Part shown: positions 8,757 to 17,531 of the stretch, in pieces | Position numbering within the stretch: the stretch's first letter is position 1 | Layout of the letters: each line of letters starts with the position of its first letter | DNA from: Aquimarina spinulae | Lineage (GTDB): Bacteria > Bacteroidota > Bacteroidia > Flavobacteriales > Flavobacteriaceae | Assembly: GCF_943373825.1 (NCBI RefSeq) | Contig: NZ_CALSBP010000001.1 | Span: 434,001-498,000 of the forward strand | DNA length: 64,000 nt | Direction of reading: 5' to 3' | The notes under the pieces: generated by a model | Seen by the model: the letters and a program-made list of their open reading frames with translations, nothing else | Told to the model about the DNA's origin: nothing | Database searches by the model: none | Position numbers and translations under genes: made by a program

Positions 8757-9500
8757 ATGAATGTAATTAAAGCAATATTGGTAGATGATGAGCAAAGAGC
8801 TAGAAACGTTTTATCTAATTTGATAAAGCGGTGTGATTTAAACATAGATGTTCTTGCGCAATGTTCCTGTCTTGAAGATGCTGTCGAAGAGATTAAAGAA
8901 TTACAACCCGATGTTGTTTTTTTAGATGTTCAGATGCCTAACTATGCAGGATATGAGATCGCAAATTTCTTTGAAGAAATGAATTTTGATATCATTTTTG
9001 TAACCGCTTTCGACGAATATGCTATAAAAGCTTTTGAGTTATCTGCTATAGATTACCTGGTAAAACCTATAGATAGAAAACGATTAATAGAAGCCGTAGA
9101 AAAACTGCAAAGCAAAATAGAAAAACAAAAAAAGATAGAAGATTATCAGATTTTACTAAACACCATAAAAGAAAAAGAGTTTAAACAAATCATACTTCCC
9201 GAATTAGGCAATAGACGTATTATCGCTATTAATACTATAATTGCTATTGAAGCAGATGGATCGTATAGTAAGATTTATACAACCGAAAACAAACCGGTAA
9301 CTACAAGTAAGAACCTGAAATACTTTGAAAATTTACTACCCGAAGACACCTCTTTTTTTCGCTCTCACAGAACCTGGATGATAAATTTAAAGTATATTGA
9401 GGTTATTAATAAATCTAGCTTAACTATAATATTGGCACAAAATATAACTGCCAAAATATCAAGAACCCGTTTTAGCTCTTTTGAGAATACCATACGATAG
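8757..9500 (+). CDS. LytTR-family response regulator
   Basis: A 247-residue two-domain regulator. The receiver domain (1-120) has the acidic pair D10/D11, the phospho-acceptor D57 in VVFLDVQMP, T83 and K103 (LVKP). The LytTR DNA-binding domain spans about 140-247, with the family signatures IEADGSYSKIYT and FFRSHRTWMINLKYI. It should be phosphorylated by the LytS-type kinases encoded just downstream (the first is 5 bp away) and bind direct repeats. Four such repeats lie in this block. The -7 box ends only 4 bp before this ATG, so the message may be leaderless or nearly so. No other regulator gene accompanies the four kinases. Confidence 0.93.
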   Translation: MNVIKAILVDDEQRARNVLSNLIKRCDLNIDVLAQCSCLEDAVEEIKELQPDVVFLDVQMPNYAGYEIANFFEEMNFDIIFVTAFDEYAIKAFELSAIDYLVKPIDRKRLIEAVEKLQSKIEKQKKIEDYQILLNTIKEKEFKQIILPELGNRRIIAINTIIAIEADGSYSKIYTTENKPVTTSKNLKYFENLLPEDTSFFRSHRTWMINLKYIEVINKSSLTIILAQNITAKISRTRFSSFENTIR

Positions 9501-9505
9501 ACTTT

Positions 9506-10792
9506 ATGAATATATTACTACAATTAATTAATCTTGGGATAACTGAAAACAGTACCCCATTAGAGATAAAACGTTCTAAAGTTCTTAATGTGAGCGTTCT
9601 AATTATATTGTTTAATGCACTATTCTTTTTGTGTGTTGATACTATAACTCAGGATTTGACTTTCTATAGATTTATAGTTGTGATTACACAGGTATTAATT
9701 TACTGCGGAATATTGTACTTGCAAAAAATGAGGAAACTACTTCTTTCAAGAGGAGTTTTTATAACGGCGATAATGGCATTAATTTTTTTTAATGCTAACT
9801 ATGCATTTCGAGGGTTTTATGGAGAGTATCAATATGTAATAATACCGATGCTATCTTTATTGTTTTTTGACAAAAAATACATCAATTATACGGTACTAAC
9901 ACTTTCTATTATAGTGTTTTACCTCCCCAATTATTTTTATCACAATTACCCCGAAAAATATTTTGGTTACCTTAATTATGCATTTATTTTCATAGGAGTG
10001 TTTTTAATTGTAAATCTCTTTAAAAACCTAAACATAAAGAATGAACTAGCATTAAAAGAGAATAATAATAAATTACAGAAACAAAATAGTATTATAGAAA
10101 CGCAAAAACTACTGTTAGAAAAGGCGTATTCAGAATTAGAAGTAAGCAAAAAGAATGAGTTGGCATTTTTACAATTGAAGTCTTTAAAATCTCAAATGAA
10201 CCCTCATTTTATCTTTAATTCACTTAATTCTATTCAGGATTTAATTCTTCAGCAAAATACAGATGCCTCTTATGATTATATCGTTTTATTCGCACAATTG
10301 GTTAGAAATACATTAAACTATTCTAATAAAGATTTTATTGCTATTGATAAAGAATTAGAATTTTTAGAAATATATCTTCAGTTAGAGAAATTAAGGTTCG
10401 AAGATGATTTTACATATACTATCGAACATACTAATACAGAAGGTTTGTCTGTTCCTTCATTAATCGTACAACCTTTTATAGAAAATGCGCTAATCCATGG
10501 TTTACTACACAAAGCTGGTAAAAAACAACTCACTATAGATTTTACCTTTGCAGATGATCTGTTATGTACGGTTACCGATAATGGTATTGGTAGAAAAGAG
10601 GCAAAGAAAATTCAGGCGCGACAAGGAGGACATCATGAATCCTTTGCATTAGAAGCTATACAACAGAGATTAGAAATCTTAAAAGAACAATATGGTACAG
10701 GGGTAGGTTACCAGATATTTGATTTATATGATAATGGATATGCTACAGGGACAAAAGTTGAAATCAGAATGCCTTTTCAGAAAAAATACTGA
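9506..10792 (+). CDS. LytS-type sensor histidine kinase (kinase 1)
   Basis: A 428-residue inner-membrane kinase: five or six hydrophobic segments (about 30-175), a coiled coil (about 178-220), then the His_kinase and HATPase_c region. The phospho-acceptor is H234 in SQMNPHFIFNSLNSIQD. The N box is QPFIENALIHGLLHK and the G box DNGIGRK. It lacks PAS, HAMP or periplasmic sensor domains, so the signal is probably sensed in the membrane. It starts 5 bp after the response regulator, so translational coupling is likely. From the coiled-coil end to the C-terminus it is almost identical to kinases 2-4, whereas the membrane part is not similar to theirs. Confidence 0.93.
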   Translation: MNILLQLINLGITENSTPLEIKRSKVLNVSVLIILFNALFFLCVDTITQDLTFYRFIVVITQVLIYCGILYLQKMRKLLLSRGVFITAIMALIFFNANYAFRGFYGEYQYVIIPMLSLLFFDKKYINYTVLTLSIIVFYLPNYFYHNYPEKYFGYLNYAFIFIGVFLIVNLFKNLNIKNELALKENNNKLQKQNSIIETQKLLLEKAYSELEVSKKNELAFLQLKSLKSQMNPHFIFNSLNSIQDLILQQNTDASYDYIVLFAQLVRNTLNYSNKDFIAIDKELEFLEIYLQLEKLRFEDDFTYTIEHTNTEGLSVPSLIVQPFIENALIHGLLHKAGKKQLTIDFTFADDLLCTVTDNGIGRKEAKKIQARQGGHHESFALEAIQQRLEILKEQYGTGVGYQIFDLYDNGYATGTKVEIRMPFQKKY

Positions 10793-10828
10793 TCAGTAGG
10801 GATATTTGATTTTATAAAGGGATAAAGG

Positions 10829-12076
10829 ATGATAAAAAGAATAACAGCCTGGTACAAAAAAATAATAGCTATTGGTACCCACGATGAATTTAGTGCGATA
10901 CAAAATAAGCATACAAGACTGGTAAATATTTATATACTGATTGCTTTACATACCAGTATACTTTTTTATATAGGAGATTTAATTTTTATTCAAAAACCTC
11001 TAAGTTCGCATATCATAAGTTATATATCCCAATTTTATTTAATTTCTGTATTGGTATGTAATAAGAAAAGTTTTTTTGGGTTCGCAAAAATGTTGTGGAT
11101 TTTATATTTATTCATTTTTATAAATTTATCTACCGTAATGGTTAACCCTGGGATTTATACAGAGTATTACTTCCTTCTAATTCCGGGAATTAGCTTATCG
11201 ATTTATCAAAAAAAAACTTTACCTATAATATTTACATTGGTAAGTATAGTTTGCTTTTTTATTCCTTACTATTATCTCGATATATATCCAGTAGATCACC
11301 CAAACAGAATGAACGGTGTAGTGGTCATAATTTTATTTTATTGTATTTATGCCATAGTTAATTATTTTAAAAAACTTAATATTCGTAATGAAGAGAAATT
11401 GGCTCAAGCATATCAAAAACTTGAAGAATCTAAGAAGAGTGAATTAGCCTTGTTACAATTGAAGTCTTTAAAATCTCAAATGAATCCTCATTTTATATTT
11501 AATTCGCTTAATTCTATTCAGGATTTAATCCTTCAACAAAATACCGATTCATCATACGATTATGTAGTGTTATTCTCACAACTGGTTAGAAATACCTTAA
11601 ACTACTCTAATAAAAACTTTATTGCTATTGATAAAGAATTAGAATTCTTAGAAATATATCTTCAACTAGAGAAATTAAGGTTCGAAGATGATTTTACATA
11701 TACTATCCAACATACTAATACAGAAGGTTTATCTGTTCCTTCACTAATCGTACAACCTTTTATAGAAAATGCACTGATCCATGGTTTATTACACAAAGCG
11801 GGTAAAAAAGAACTCGTTATAGATTTTACATTTACAGATGATCTATTATGTACAGTAACCGATAATGGTATTGGTAGAAAAGAAGCAAAGAAAATCCAGG
11901 AGCGACAAGGAGGTCGTCATGAATCTTTTGCCCTGGAAGCTATAAAACAACGATTAGAAATCCTAAAAGAACAATATGGAAATGAGGTTGGGTATACCGT
12001 ATTTGATGAATATGATAATCAAATAAGTACAGGTACCAAAGTAGAAATCAGGATGCCTTTTCAAAAGAGATATTGA
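10829..12076 (+). CDS. LytS-type sensor histidine kinase (kinase 2)
   Basis: A 415-residue kinase with the same plan as its neighbours: about six membrane segments (35-180), a short coiled coil (185-210) and the kinase core with H221 in SQMNPHFIF. N and G boxes are intact, so it should be active. It lies 36 bp after kinase 1 and 15 bp before kinase 3, in one transcription unit with the LytTR regulator. Its core DNA is nearly the same as that of kinase 3 across roughly 600 bp, in sharp contrast to the unrelated membrane half. This points to recent duplication or gene conversion of the catalytic part. Confidence 0.93.
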   Translation: MIKRITAWYKKIIAIGTHDEFSAIQNKHTRLVNIYILIALHTSILFYIGDLIFIQKPLSSHIISYISQFYLISVLVCNKKSFFGFAKMLWILYLFIFINLSTVMVNPGIYTEYYFLLIPGISLSIYQKKTLPIIFTLVSIVCFFIPYYYLDIYPVDHPNRMNGVVVIILFYCIYAIVNYFKKLNIRNEEKLAQAYQKLEESKKSELALLQLKSLKSQMNPHFIFNSLNSIQDLILQQNTDSSYDYVVLFSQLVRNTLNYSNKNFIAIDKELEFLEIYLQLEKLRFEDDFTYTIQHTNTEGLSVPSLIVQPFIENALIHGLLHKAGKKELVIDFTFTDDLLCTVTDNGIGRKEAKKIQERQGGRHESFALEAIKQRLEILKEQYGNEVGYTVFDEYDNQISTGTKVEIRMPFQKRY

Positions 12077-12091
12077 TGAGGTTTTATAATC

Positions 12092-13357
12092 ATGTATAAA
12101 TTGACTAAAATAGAGAGGCTATATAAACAACTTATAAATACGGGTATCTATCAAGATAATAAGGTAGAGCACAAAAGAATACGATTATTAAATGCTTTTT
12201 GTTTAACATGGTTTGTGTTTCTTATTTTTTTTACGGCTTTTGATTATTTTTTTGCAGAGACTTTAATAGAAGGGCTAAAGGTGCGTTTCTTTTCCCTTAT
12301 AACTATAGTTAGCATAATTTCTCTACAAAAAAATAAAAAACTTTTATTGGCTCGTGTCTTATTTATTTTGGTGCTCATTTTGGTCATATTTGTTTTTGCA
12401 AACTTTGTTGAGTCCTCTATTTTGATGGAGAATTTTTACTTCTTATGTCCTTTGATAGCCCTTGTGTTAATTGATAATAAGTGGATAACATTATCAATCA
12501 TGTTACTTTGTTGGGGATTATATTACGTCCCTTTTGTGATAACTACAGGTCTGTATCCAGAGAAAACGATGAATCCTATTTTGATATTATCCATTTTTGT
12601 TGCGAGTTATGTTATATTAAATTATTCGCAATCATTAAATAGGAAAAAGGAAATTGAATTAAAAAAAAACAAACAAGATCTTGAAGCGGCCTATAAAGAA
12701 TTAGAACTAAGTAAAAAGAATGAGTTGGCATTTTTACAATTAAAGTCACTTAAGTCTCAAATGAACCCTCATTTCATATTTAATTCGCTTAATTCTATTC
12801 AGGATTTAATCCTTCAGCAAAATACAGATTCATCGTACGATTATGTGGTTTTGTTCTCACAACTGGTTAGAAATACGTTAAACTATTCTAATAAAAACTT
12901 TATTACTATTGATAAAGAGCTAGAATTCTTAGAAATATATCTTCAACTAGAGAAATTAAGGTTCGAAGATGATTTTACATATACTATCCAACATACTAAT
13001 ACAGAAGGTTTATCTGTTCCTTCATTAATAGTACAACCTTTTATAGAAAATGCGCTGATCCATGGCTTACTACATAAAGCGGGTAAAAAAGAACTCGTTA
13101 TAGATTTTACATTTACAGATGATCTATTATGTACAGTAACCGATAATGGTATTGGTAGAAAAGAAGCAAAGAAAATCCAGGAACGACAAGGAGGGCATCA
13201 TGAATCTTTTGCCCTGGAAGCGATACAACAGAGATTAGAAATCTTAAAAGAGCAATATGGTACAGCGGTAGGATATCATATACAAGATTTATATGATAAT
13301 AAATTTGCCACAGGTACAAAAGTAGAAATCAGAATGCCCTACAAAAAGAAATATTAA
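12092..13357 (+). CDS. LytS-type sensor histidine kinase (kinase 3)
   Basis: A 421-residue kinase: membrane segments about 33-175, a charged coiled coil (182-212), then the LytS core with H227 in SQMNPHFIF, followed by the N box and DNGIGRK. It is the last gene before LytTR operator copy 3, so it likely closes the transcription unit that begins with the regulator. The start used is the ATG 15 bp after kinase 2. Its catalytic half differs from kinase 2 by only a few residues (for example FITIDKE against FIAIDKE), while the sensor halves share no clear similarity. Confidence 0.93.
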   Translation: MYKLTKIERLYKQLINTGIYQDNKVEHKRIRLLNAFCLTWFVFLIFFTAFDYFFAETLIEGLKVRFFSLITIVSIISLQKNKKLLLARVLFILVLILVIFVFANFVESSILMENFYFLCPLIALVLIDNKWITLSIMLLCWGLYYVPFVITTGLYPEKTMNPILILSIFVASYVILNYSQSLNRKKEIELKKNKQDLEAAYKELELSKKNELAFLQLKSLKSQMNPHFIFNSLNSIQDLILQQNTDSSYDYVVLFSQLVRNTLNYSNKNFITIDKELEFLEIYLQLEKLRFEDDFTYTIQHTNTEGLSVPSLIVQPFIENALIHGLLHKAGKKELVIDFTFTDDLLCTVTDNGIGRKEAKKIQERQGGHHESFALEAIQQRLEILKEQYGTAVGYHIQDLYDNKFATGTKVEIRMPYKKKY

Positions 13358-13362
13358 TCCTG

Positions 13363-13428
13363 TTCACAAATCCAAATTGAGTTTCACAAACTCATTTGTA
13401 TTCTTCTATATAGTCATCTGTATTCTTG
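13363..13428 (+). promoter_or_regulatory. LytTR-type operator and promoter, copy 3
   Basis: TTCACAAA at 13363 and 13383, a TTG -33-like box at 13396-13398, and TATTCTTG (-7) at 13421-13428, leading to the TPR kinase ATG at 13450. The second half site ACAAACTCA matches the LytTR consensus 8/9 on the reverse strand. Sequence from 13381 to 13428 is closely similar to 15561-15608. Confidence 0.72.
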
Positions 13429-13449
13429 TTGAAGATTATTTATTCAACA

Positions 13450-15303
13450 ATGCTCAAAAAAAATAGCTTCCTTCTGGCGATCCTAATTTCGTTCAATGTT
13501 TTTTCTCAAGAAAAATCGATTGACAGCCTTATCACCGCTCTAAATAATAATGTAAACCAAGATACTATAAGGGTTAATTCCTTGATCAAAATAGCTTATT
13601 ATTATATAGATAGAGACATGGAGAAAGTACTACCTTATCTTCAGGAAGCACTCAAAATATCTAAAACTATAGATGCTAAATATCACAGCGTAAGTATACA
13701 AAATGAAATGGCTCGATATTATAGAGCTAAGGGAGTATGGGATAATGCGATGAAACAAGCTATTATTGCTAAAAAAGAAGCAGATGCTTTTGGTACAAAA
13801 CAGCAAAAACTAATAGCAAATAGTGGTTTGCAAATTGTATATGCCAATTCTGGAGATGATAAAAAAAGTATAGAATTAGCTTTAGAAAATTTGACATTAA
13901 CCGAGAAAGATCCTCCTTCTCCTGCAAGAGCCAGAACATATTTTGATATTGGAAATCTCTATTTAAAACTTAGAAAATTAGATCAAACCGAACAATATTA
14001 TACCAAAGGTATTCTAATGTGTCGTGAAGTAGGGTTTAAACCCGGGGAAATGGTAATGAAAATGTCTTTAAGCAACTTATATAAAATGCAAAAAAGATAT
14101 GAGAAGGCATTGGAGTTTATTAATGAACCGTTAGTATATTATATAAAAACAAAACAGACCGTGCGTATAGGCAGTGCTTATATGCAGATGGCTCAAATCA
14201 AATCTTTGCAAGGAAAACATGAAGAATCTGTCCCTATATATTTAAAAGCATTACAAAATTATGAAGATTCGGGAGCTAGTTTACACTTTAAAAAGCATAT
14301 CCTTCAAAATTTATTTATAGCTTATAGCATATTGCAGGATCAGGAAAAGGCTACAGAATTTAATACGGCATACAAGAAGTTAAAGGATTCTATAGATTCG
14401 AATGAACGTAAAGCACTTACCGAAAAACTAAAGGTAGCTTACGAAACAGATAAAATAGCAGCCCAAAAAGATGCTGCAGAAACCAAAACCAAACTTGCGG
14501 AGGCTACATCAAGACAAAATAAAAATTACTTTATTGGAGCCATTATTATTGCAATTTTAATATTAATGAGTGCATTGTTTTTAATTGGAAGATTACGTGC
14601 CAGAAAGAAAATGGAATTAATAACCTTAGAATTTCAAGAAACCCAAAAACGACTAGAGATAGAAAAGCAATATAAAGAAAGCGAATTAAAAGCTTTAAAA
14701 TCTCAAATGAATCCTCATTTTATATTTAATTCTCTCAATTCTATTCAGGATTTAATCCTTCAGCAAAATACAGATTCTTCTTATGATTATATCGTTTTGT
14801 TTGCGCAGTTGGTTAGAAACACCTTAAACTATTCTAGTAAAAATTTTATAGCAATAGAAAAAGAACTAGAGTTCTTAGACGTATACCTTCAACTAGAGAA
14901 ATTGAGATTCGAAGATGATTTTACATACACTATACAAAGCATAAATACAGAGGGCTTATCTGTACTCTCTTTAATAGTACAACCCTTTATAGAAAATGCA
15001 TTACTACACGGCTTGCTACATAAAGCAGGTAAAAAACAACTTACTATAGATTTTACTTTTACAGATCACTTGTTATGTACTATTATCGATAATGGTATTG
15101 GTAGAAAAGAAGCAAAGAAAATCCAGAAGCGACAAGGTAATCACCATGAATCTTTTGCACTAAATGCTATAGAACAGCGATTAGAAATCCTAAAAGATCA
15201 GTATGGTAGAGATGTGGGGTACCAGATATTTGATTTATATAATGATCAATTGGCTATGGGTACCAGAGTAGAAATCAGAATGCCATATCAAAAAGAGTAT
15301 TAG
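13450..15303 (+). CDS. TPR-containing LytS-type sensor histidine kinase (kinase 4)
   Basis: A 617-residue kinase that differs from kinases 1-3 in its sensor. It has a signal peptide (MLKKNSFLLAILISFNVFSQ), five or six TPR-like helical pairs in the periplasm (about 35-310), one membrane segment (about 360-380; FIGAIIIAILILMSALFLIG), a coiled coil, and the same LytS core with SQMNPHFIFNSLNSIQD, the N box and DNGIGRK. The ATG at 13450 is preferred over a TTG at 13426, because the TTG lies inside the -7 box of operator copy 3. The periplasmic TPR domain suggests sensing of a protein or peptide. It has its own LytTR promoter, so it is probably induced by the pathway it feeds. Confidence 0.92.
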   Translation: MLKKNSFLLAILISFNVFSQEKSIDSLITALNNNVNQDTIRVNSLIKIAYYYIDRDMEKVLPYLQEALKISKTIDAKYHSVSIQNEMARYYRAKGVWDNAMKQAIIAKKEADAFGTKQQKLIANSGLQIVYANSGDDKKSIELALENLTLTEKDPPSPARARTYFDIGNLYLKLRKLDQTEQYYTKGILMCREVGFKPGEMVMKMSLSNLYKMQKRYEKALEFINEPLVYYIKTKQTVRIGSAYMQMAQIKSLQGKHEESVPIYLKALQNYEDSGASLHFKKHILQNLFIAYSILQDQEKATEFNTAYKKLKDSIDSNERKALTEKLKVAYETDKIAAQKDAAETKTKLAEATSRQNKNYFIGAIIIAILILMSALFLIGRLRARKKMELITLEFQETQKRLEIEKQYKESELKALKSQMNPHFIFNSLNSIQDLILQQNTDSSYDYIVLFAQLVRNTLNYSSKNFIAIEKELEFLDVYLQLEKLRFEDDFTYTIQSINTEGLSVLSLIVQPFIENALLHGLLHKAGKKQLTIDFTFTDHLLCTIIDNGIGRKEAKKIQKRQGNHHESFALNAIEQRLEILKDQYGRDVGYQIFDLYNDQLAMGTRVEIRMPYQKEY

Positions 15304-15542
15304 TGCTATTTTATGTAAAGAGAGATTATAGAGTAATCTAGTTGCATAAAGATGATAACTGCAAATTATTACATATCGTAAAAGAGATATTACAGAAGAG
15401 ATTAATCAGATAGTAGACTATAAACTCGCCTTTATAATTTTTGATAGACTTCTCAGTAATATAAATAATTAGGGTATTCGATGTGATATTTTACATCTCA
15501 TGTTATCAGTAGATTACCTCGTTTTACAATAGATTATTTCCA

Positions 15543-15608
15543 TTCACAAACTCAAATAGCGTTTCACAAACTCATTTGTTTGCTTCTGCATAGTTGTCTG
15601 TATTCTTG
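15543..15608 (+). promoter_or_regulatory. LytTR-type operator and promoter, copy 4 (upstream of the lipoprotein array)
   Basis: TTCACAAA at 15543 and 15563, TTG at 15576-15578 and the -7 box TATTCTTG at 15601-15608, with exactly the spacing of copy 3. Both half sites are ACAAACTCA. The nearest recognised gene is the lipoprotein at 15861, about 250 bp on, with a 40-codon frame between. Confidence 0.7.
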
Positions 15609-15638
15609 CCAATGATTAGTAATTCAAAAAATTAAAAT

Positions 15639-15761
15639 ATGGTAAAACAACTACTCCTATTTAAATATTTATATCAGAATGTATTGCATTTTTCTAAACC
15701 AAAACATAGCTATATCGCTGTTTTAGTAATTGGTAACTATTTGGAGACAAAACATTCTTAA
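15639..15761 (+). CDS. possible 40-residue peptide (doubtful)
   Basis: The ATG lies 31 bp after the -7 box of operator copy 4, the same distance that separates promoter and gene in the other copies. The frame starts MVKQLLLFKYLYQNVLHF and ends at TAA. It matches no family I know. It could be a real small protein, a leader peptide or the remnant of a lost gene; position is the only support. Confidence 0.2.
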   Translation: MVKQLLLFKYLYQNVLHFSKPKHSYIAVLVIGNYLETKHS

Positions 15762-15860
15762 AAAACAATTAGAAGGAATCCCTTCCTTTTCTAACACTCT
15801 CAAGTATACATCGAAAACAAAAATCAAAAAAAGTAACCCATAATAATGAGAAACTGTACT

Positions 15861-17522
15861 ATGAAAACAATTAAATTACTTTTGCTAGGTATAGTAATAC
15901 TAGCACTATCTTGTAGTAAAGATGATGATGCTGCACCACCAGTTAATAAAGCCCCAGAGATCAAGGCGCAATCCTTTACCGTATCAGAATCAGCAACAGA
16001 TACAGATGTATTTGGTACCGTAAAAGCAACCGATGCAGACAAAGATGCATTAAGCTATAGCATTACTGCAAACAGTGATAACCTATTCGAGATCACAAAA
16101 GCAGGAGCATTAAGTTTGGCAGCAGGCAAAACATTGGATTTTGAAACCAAAACAACTTATGAGATTACTGTAGAAGTAACCGATGGTAAAGCCAAAGCAG
16201 CTGCAAAAATAACGATTACCGTGACAGATGTAAACGAAAATCAACCACCAGTGATTGATGATCAAACATTTACAGTAGCCGAAGATATTACAAATACTGT
16301 TATTGATGTCGTAACCGCAACAGATCCGGAAGGGGATACATTAACCTATAGAGTTGAAAGTAATGATAATAACTTATTTGAAATTACAGGAGATGGGATA
16401 CTAAGTCTTGCCCCTAATAAGGTTTTGGATTACGAATCAAATACTAACCATTCAATTACCATAACAGTTTCTGATGGAAATGGAGGAGAAAGTTCTGCTC
16501 AAATACTCATTAATGTAACAGATGTTTTAGAAGCAGGGAGTGAAGGATTTCGAGTACGTACTCTAGCTGGTAATGGCACACTTGGTTTTACAAACGGTAC
16601 AGGTACATCAGCACAGTTTTCGACTCCAATAGGGGTAGATGTTGATAGTAATGGTAATATCTACATAGTAGATCGAAACAATAATGTTATTCGCAAAATT
16701 ACCCCTGCAGGGGTAGTGAGTACTTTTGCAGGAAGTACTTATGGGTATGCAGATGGTACTGGTGCCGCAGCAAAGTTTCGCGCTCCATACGGTATAGCAA
16801 TAGATGCAAATGATAACATATATGTAGGAGATTACTTTAATCACCGTATTCGTAAAATAACTCCAGCAGGTGTAGTCACTACGCTAGCAGGTTCTGGTGT
16901 TGTAGGTTCTGCAGATGGTACGAGTACCGTTGCACAGTTTAATGAACCTTATGGGTTGGATGTAGATAGTAATGGCAATGTTTATGTAGCAGACTATGGA
17001 AACAACCGTATTCGTAAAATTACTCCCGCTGGTGTAGTGACTACACTTGCAGGAAGCTCTCGTGGCTTTGCAGATGGCACAGGTACTGCAGCGATGTTTA
17101 AAGCTCCACATGATGTTGCAGTAGATAATAATGATAACGTATATGTAACAGATGGCTTTAATCACCGTATTCGTAAAATCACTCCAGCAGGTGTAGTTAC
17201 TACGTTTGCAGGAACTAATCAAGGTTTTGCAGACGGTACAGGTACGCAAGCGAGGTTTAATACCCCAGAAGGTATAACTATTGATAATTCAGGAAATCTA
17301 TATGTAACCGATAGGAGTAATCACTGTATCCGCAAGATTACATCTACAGGTGTTGTAAGTATTCTTGCAGGGTCAAATGATTTTGGATTTGTAAATGGTA
17401 CCGGAGCAACAGCGCGATTCAGACAACCCGCTGGGATTACAGTGAATGGATCTGGAGTTTTTTATGTCACAGATGAATCAAATCACAGTGTTCGTAAAAT
17501 AGAACCTTTTTCAAATAATTAA
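15861..17522 (+). CDS. cadherin-repeat and NHL-propeller surface lipoprotein (paralogue 1)
   Basis: A 553-residue lipoprotein. MKTIKLLLL at 15861 is chosen over an ATG 15 bp upstream, because paralogues 2 and 4 start the same way. The lipobox LALSC puts the lipidated Cys at 18, followed by SKDDD, an acidic signal typical of Bacteroidota surface-exposed lipoproteins. Next are two cadherin-like domains (about 30-130 and 131-228; each ends I-x-V-T-D-V) and six NHL repeats (about 235-550) with the recurring HRIRKITPAGVV and YVAD segments, enough for a closed six-bladed propeller. The fold suggests calcium-dependent rigid stalks that display a binding propeller. It is the first of four tandem paralogues. 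Confidence 0.88.
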   Translation: MKTIKLLLLGIVILALSCSKDDDAAPPVNKAPEIKAQSFTVSESATDTDVFGTVKATDADKDALSYSITANSDNLFEITKAGALSLAAGKTLDFETKTTYEITVEVTDGKAKAAAKITITVTDVNENQPPVIDDQTFTVAEDITNTVIDVVTATDPEGDTLTYRVESNDNNLFEITGDGILSLAPNKVLDYESNTNHSITITVSDGNGGESSAQILINVTDVLEAGSEGFRVRTLAGNGTLGFTNGTGTSAQFSTPIGVDVDSNGNIYIVDRNNNVIRKITPAGVVSTFAGSTYGYADGTGAAAKFRAPYGIAIDANDNIYVGDYFNHRIRKITPAGVVTTLAGSGVVGSADGTSTVAQFNEPYGLDVDSNGNVYVADYGNNRIRKITPAGVVTTLAGSSRGFADGTGTAAMFKAPHDVAVDNNDNVYVTDGFNHRIRKITPAGVVTTFAGTNQGFADGTGTQARFNTPEGITIDNSGNLYVTDRSNHCIRKITSTGVVSILAGSNDFGFVNGTGATARFRQPAGITVNGSGVFYVTDESNHSVRKIEPFSNN

Positions 17523-17531
17523 AAACAGAGT

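Larger units (their letters stand above)
15304..15860 (+). other. 557-bp intergenic region with LytTR operator and one short frame
   Basis: The region from 15304 to 15540 is AT-rich with no gene seen. Operator copy 4 follows at 15543-15608, then a 40-codon frame (15639-15761) and about 100 bp of leader before the first lipoprotein gene. No terminator with a T-run was seen after kinase 4. Confidence 0.5.
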
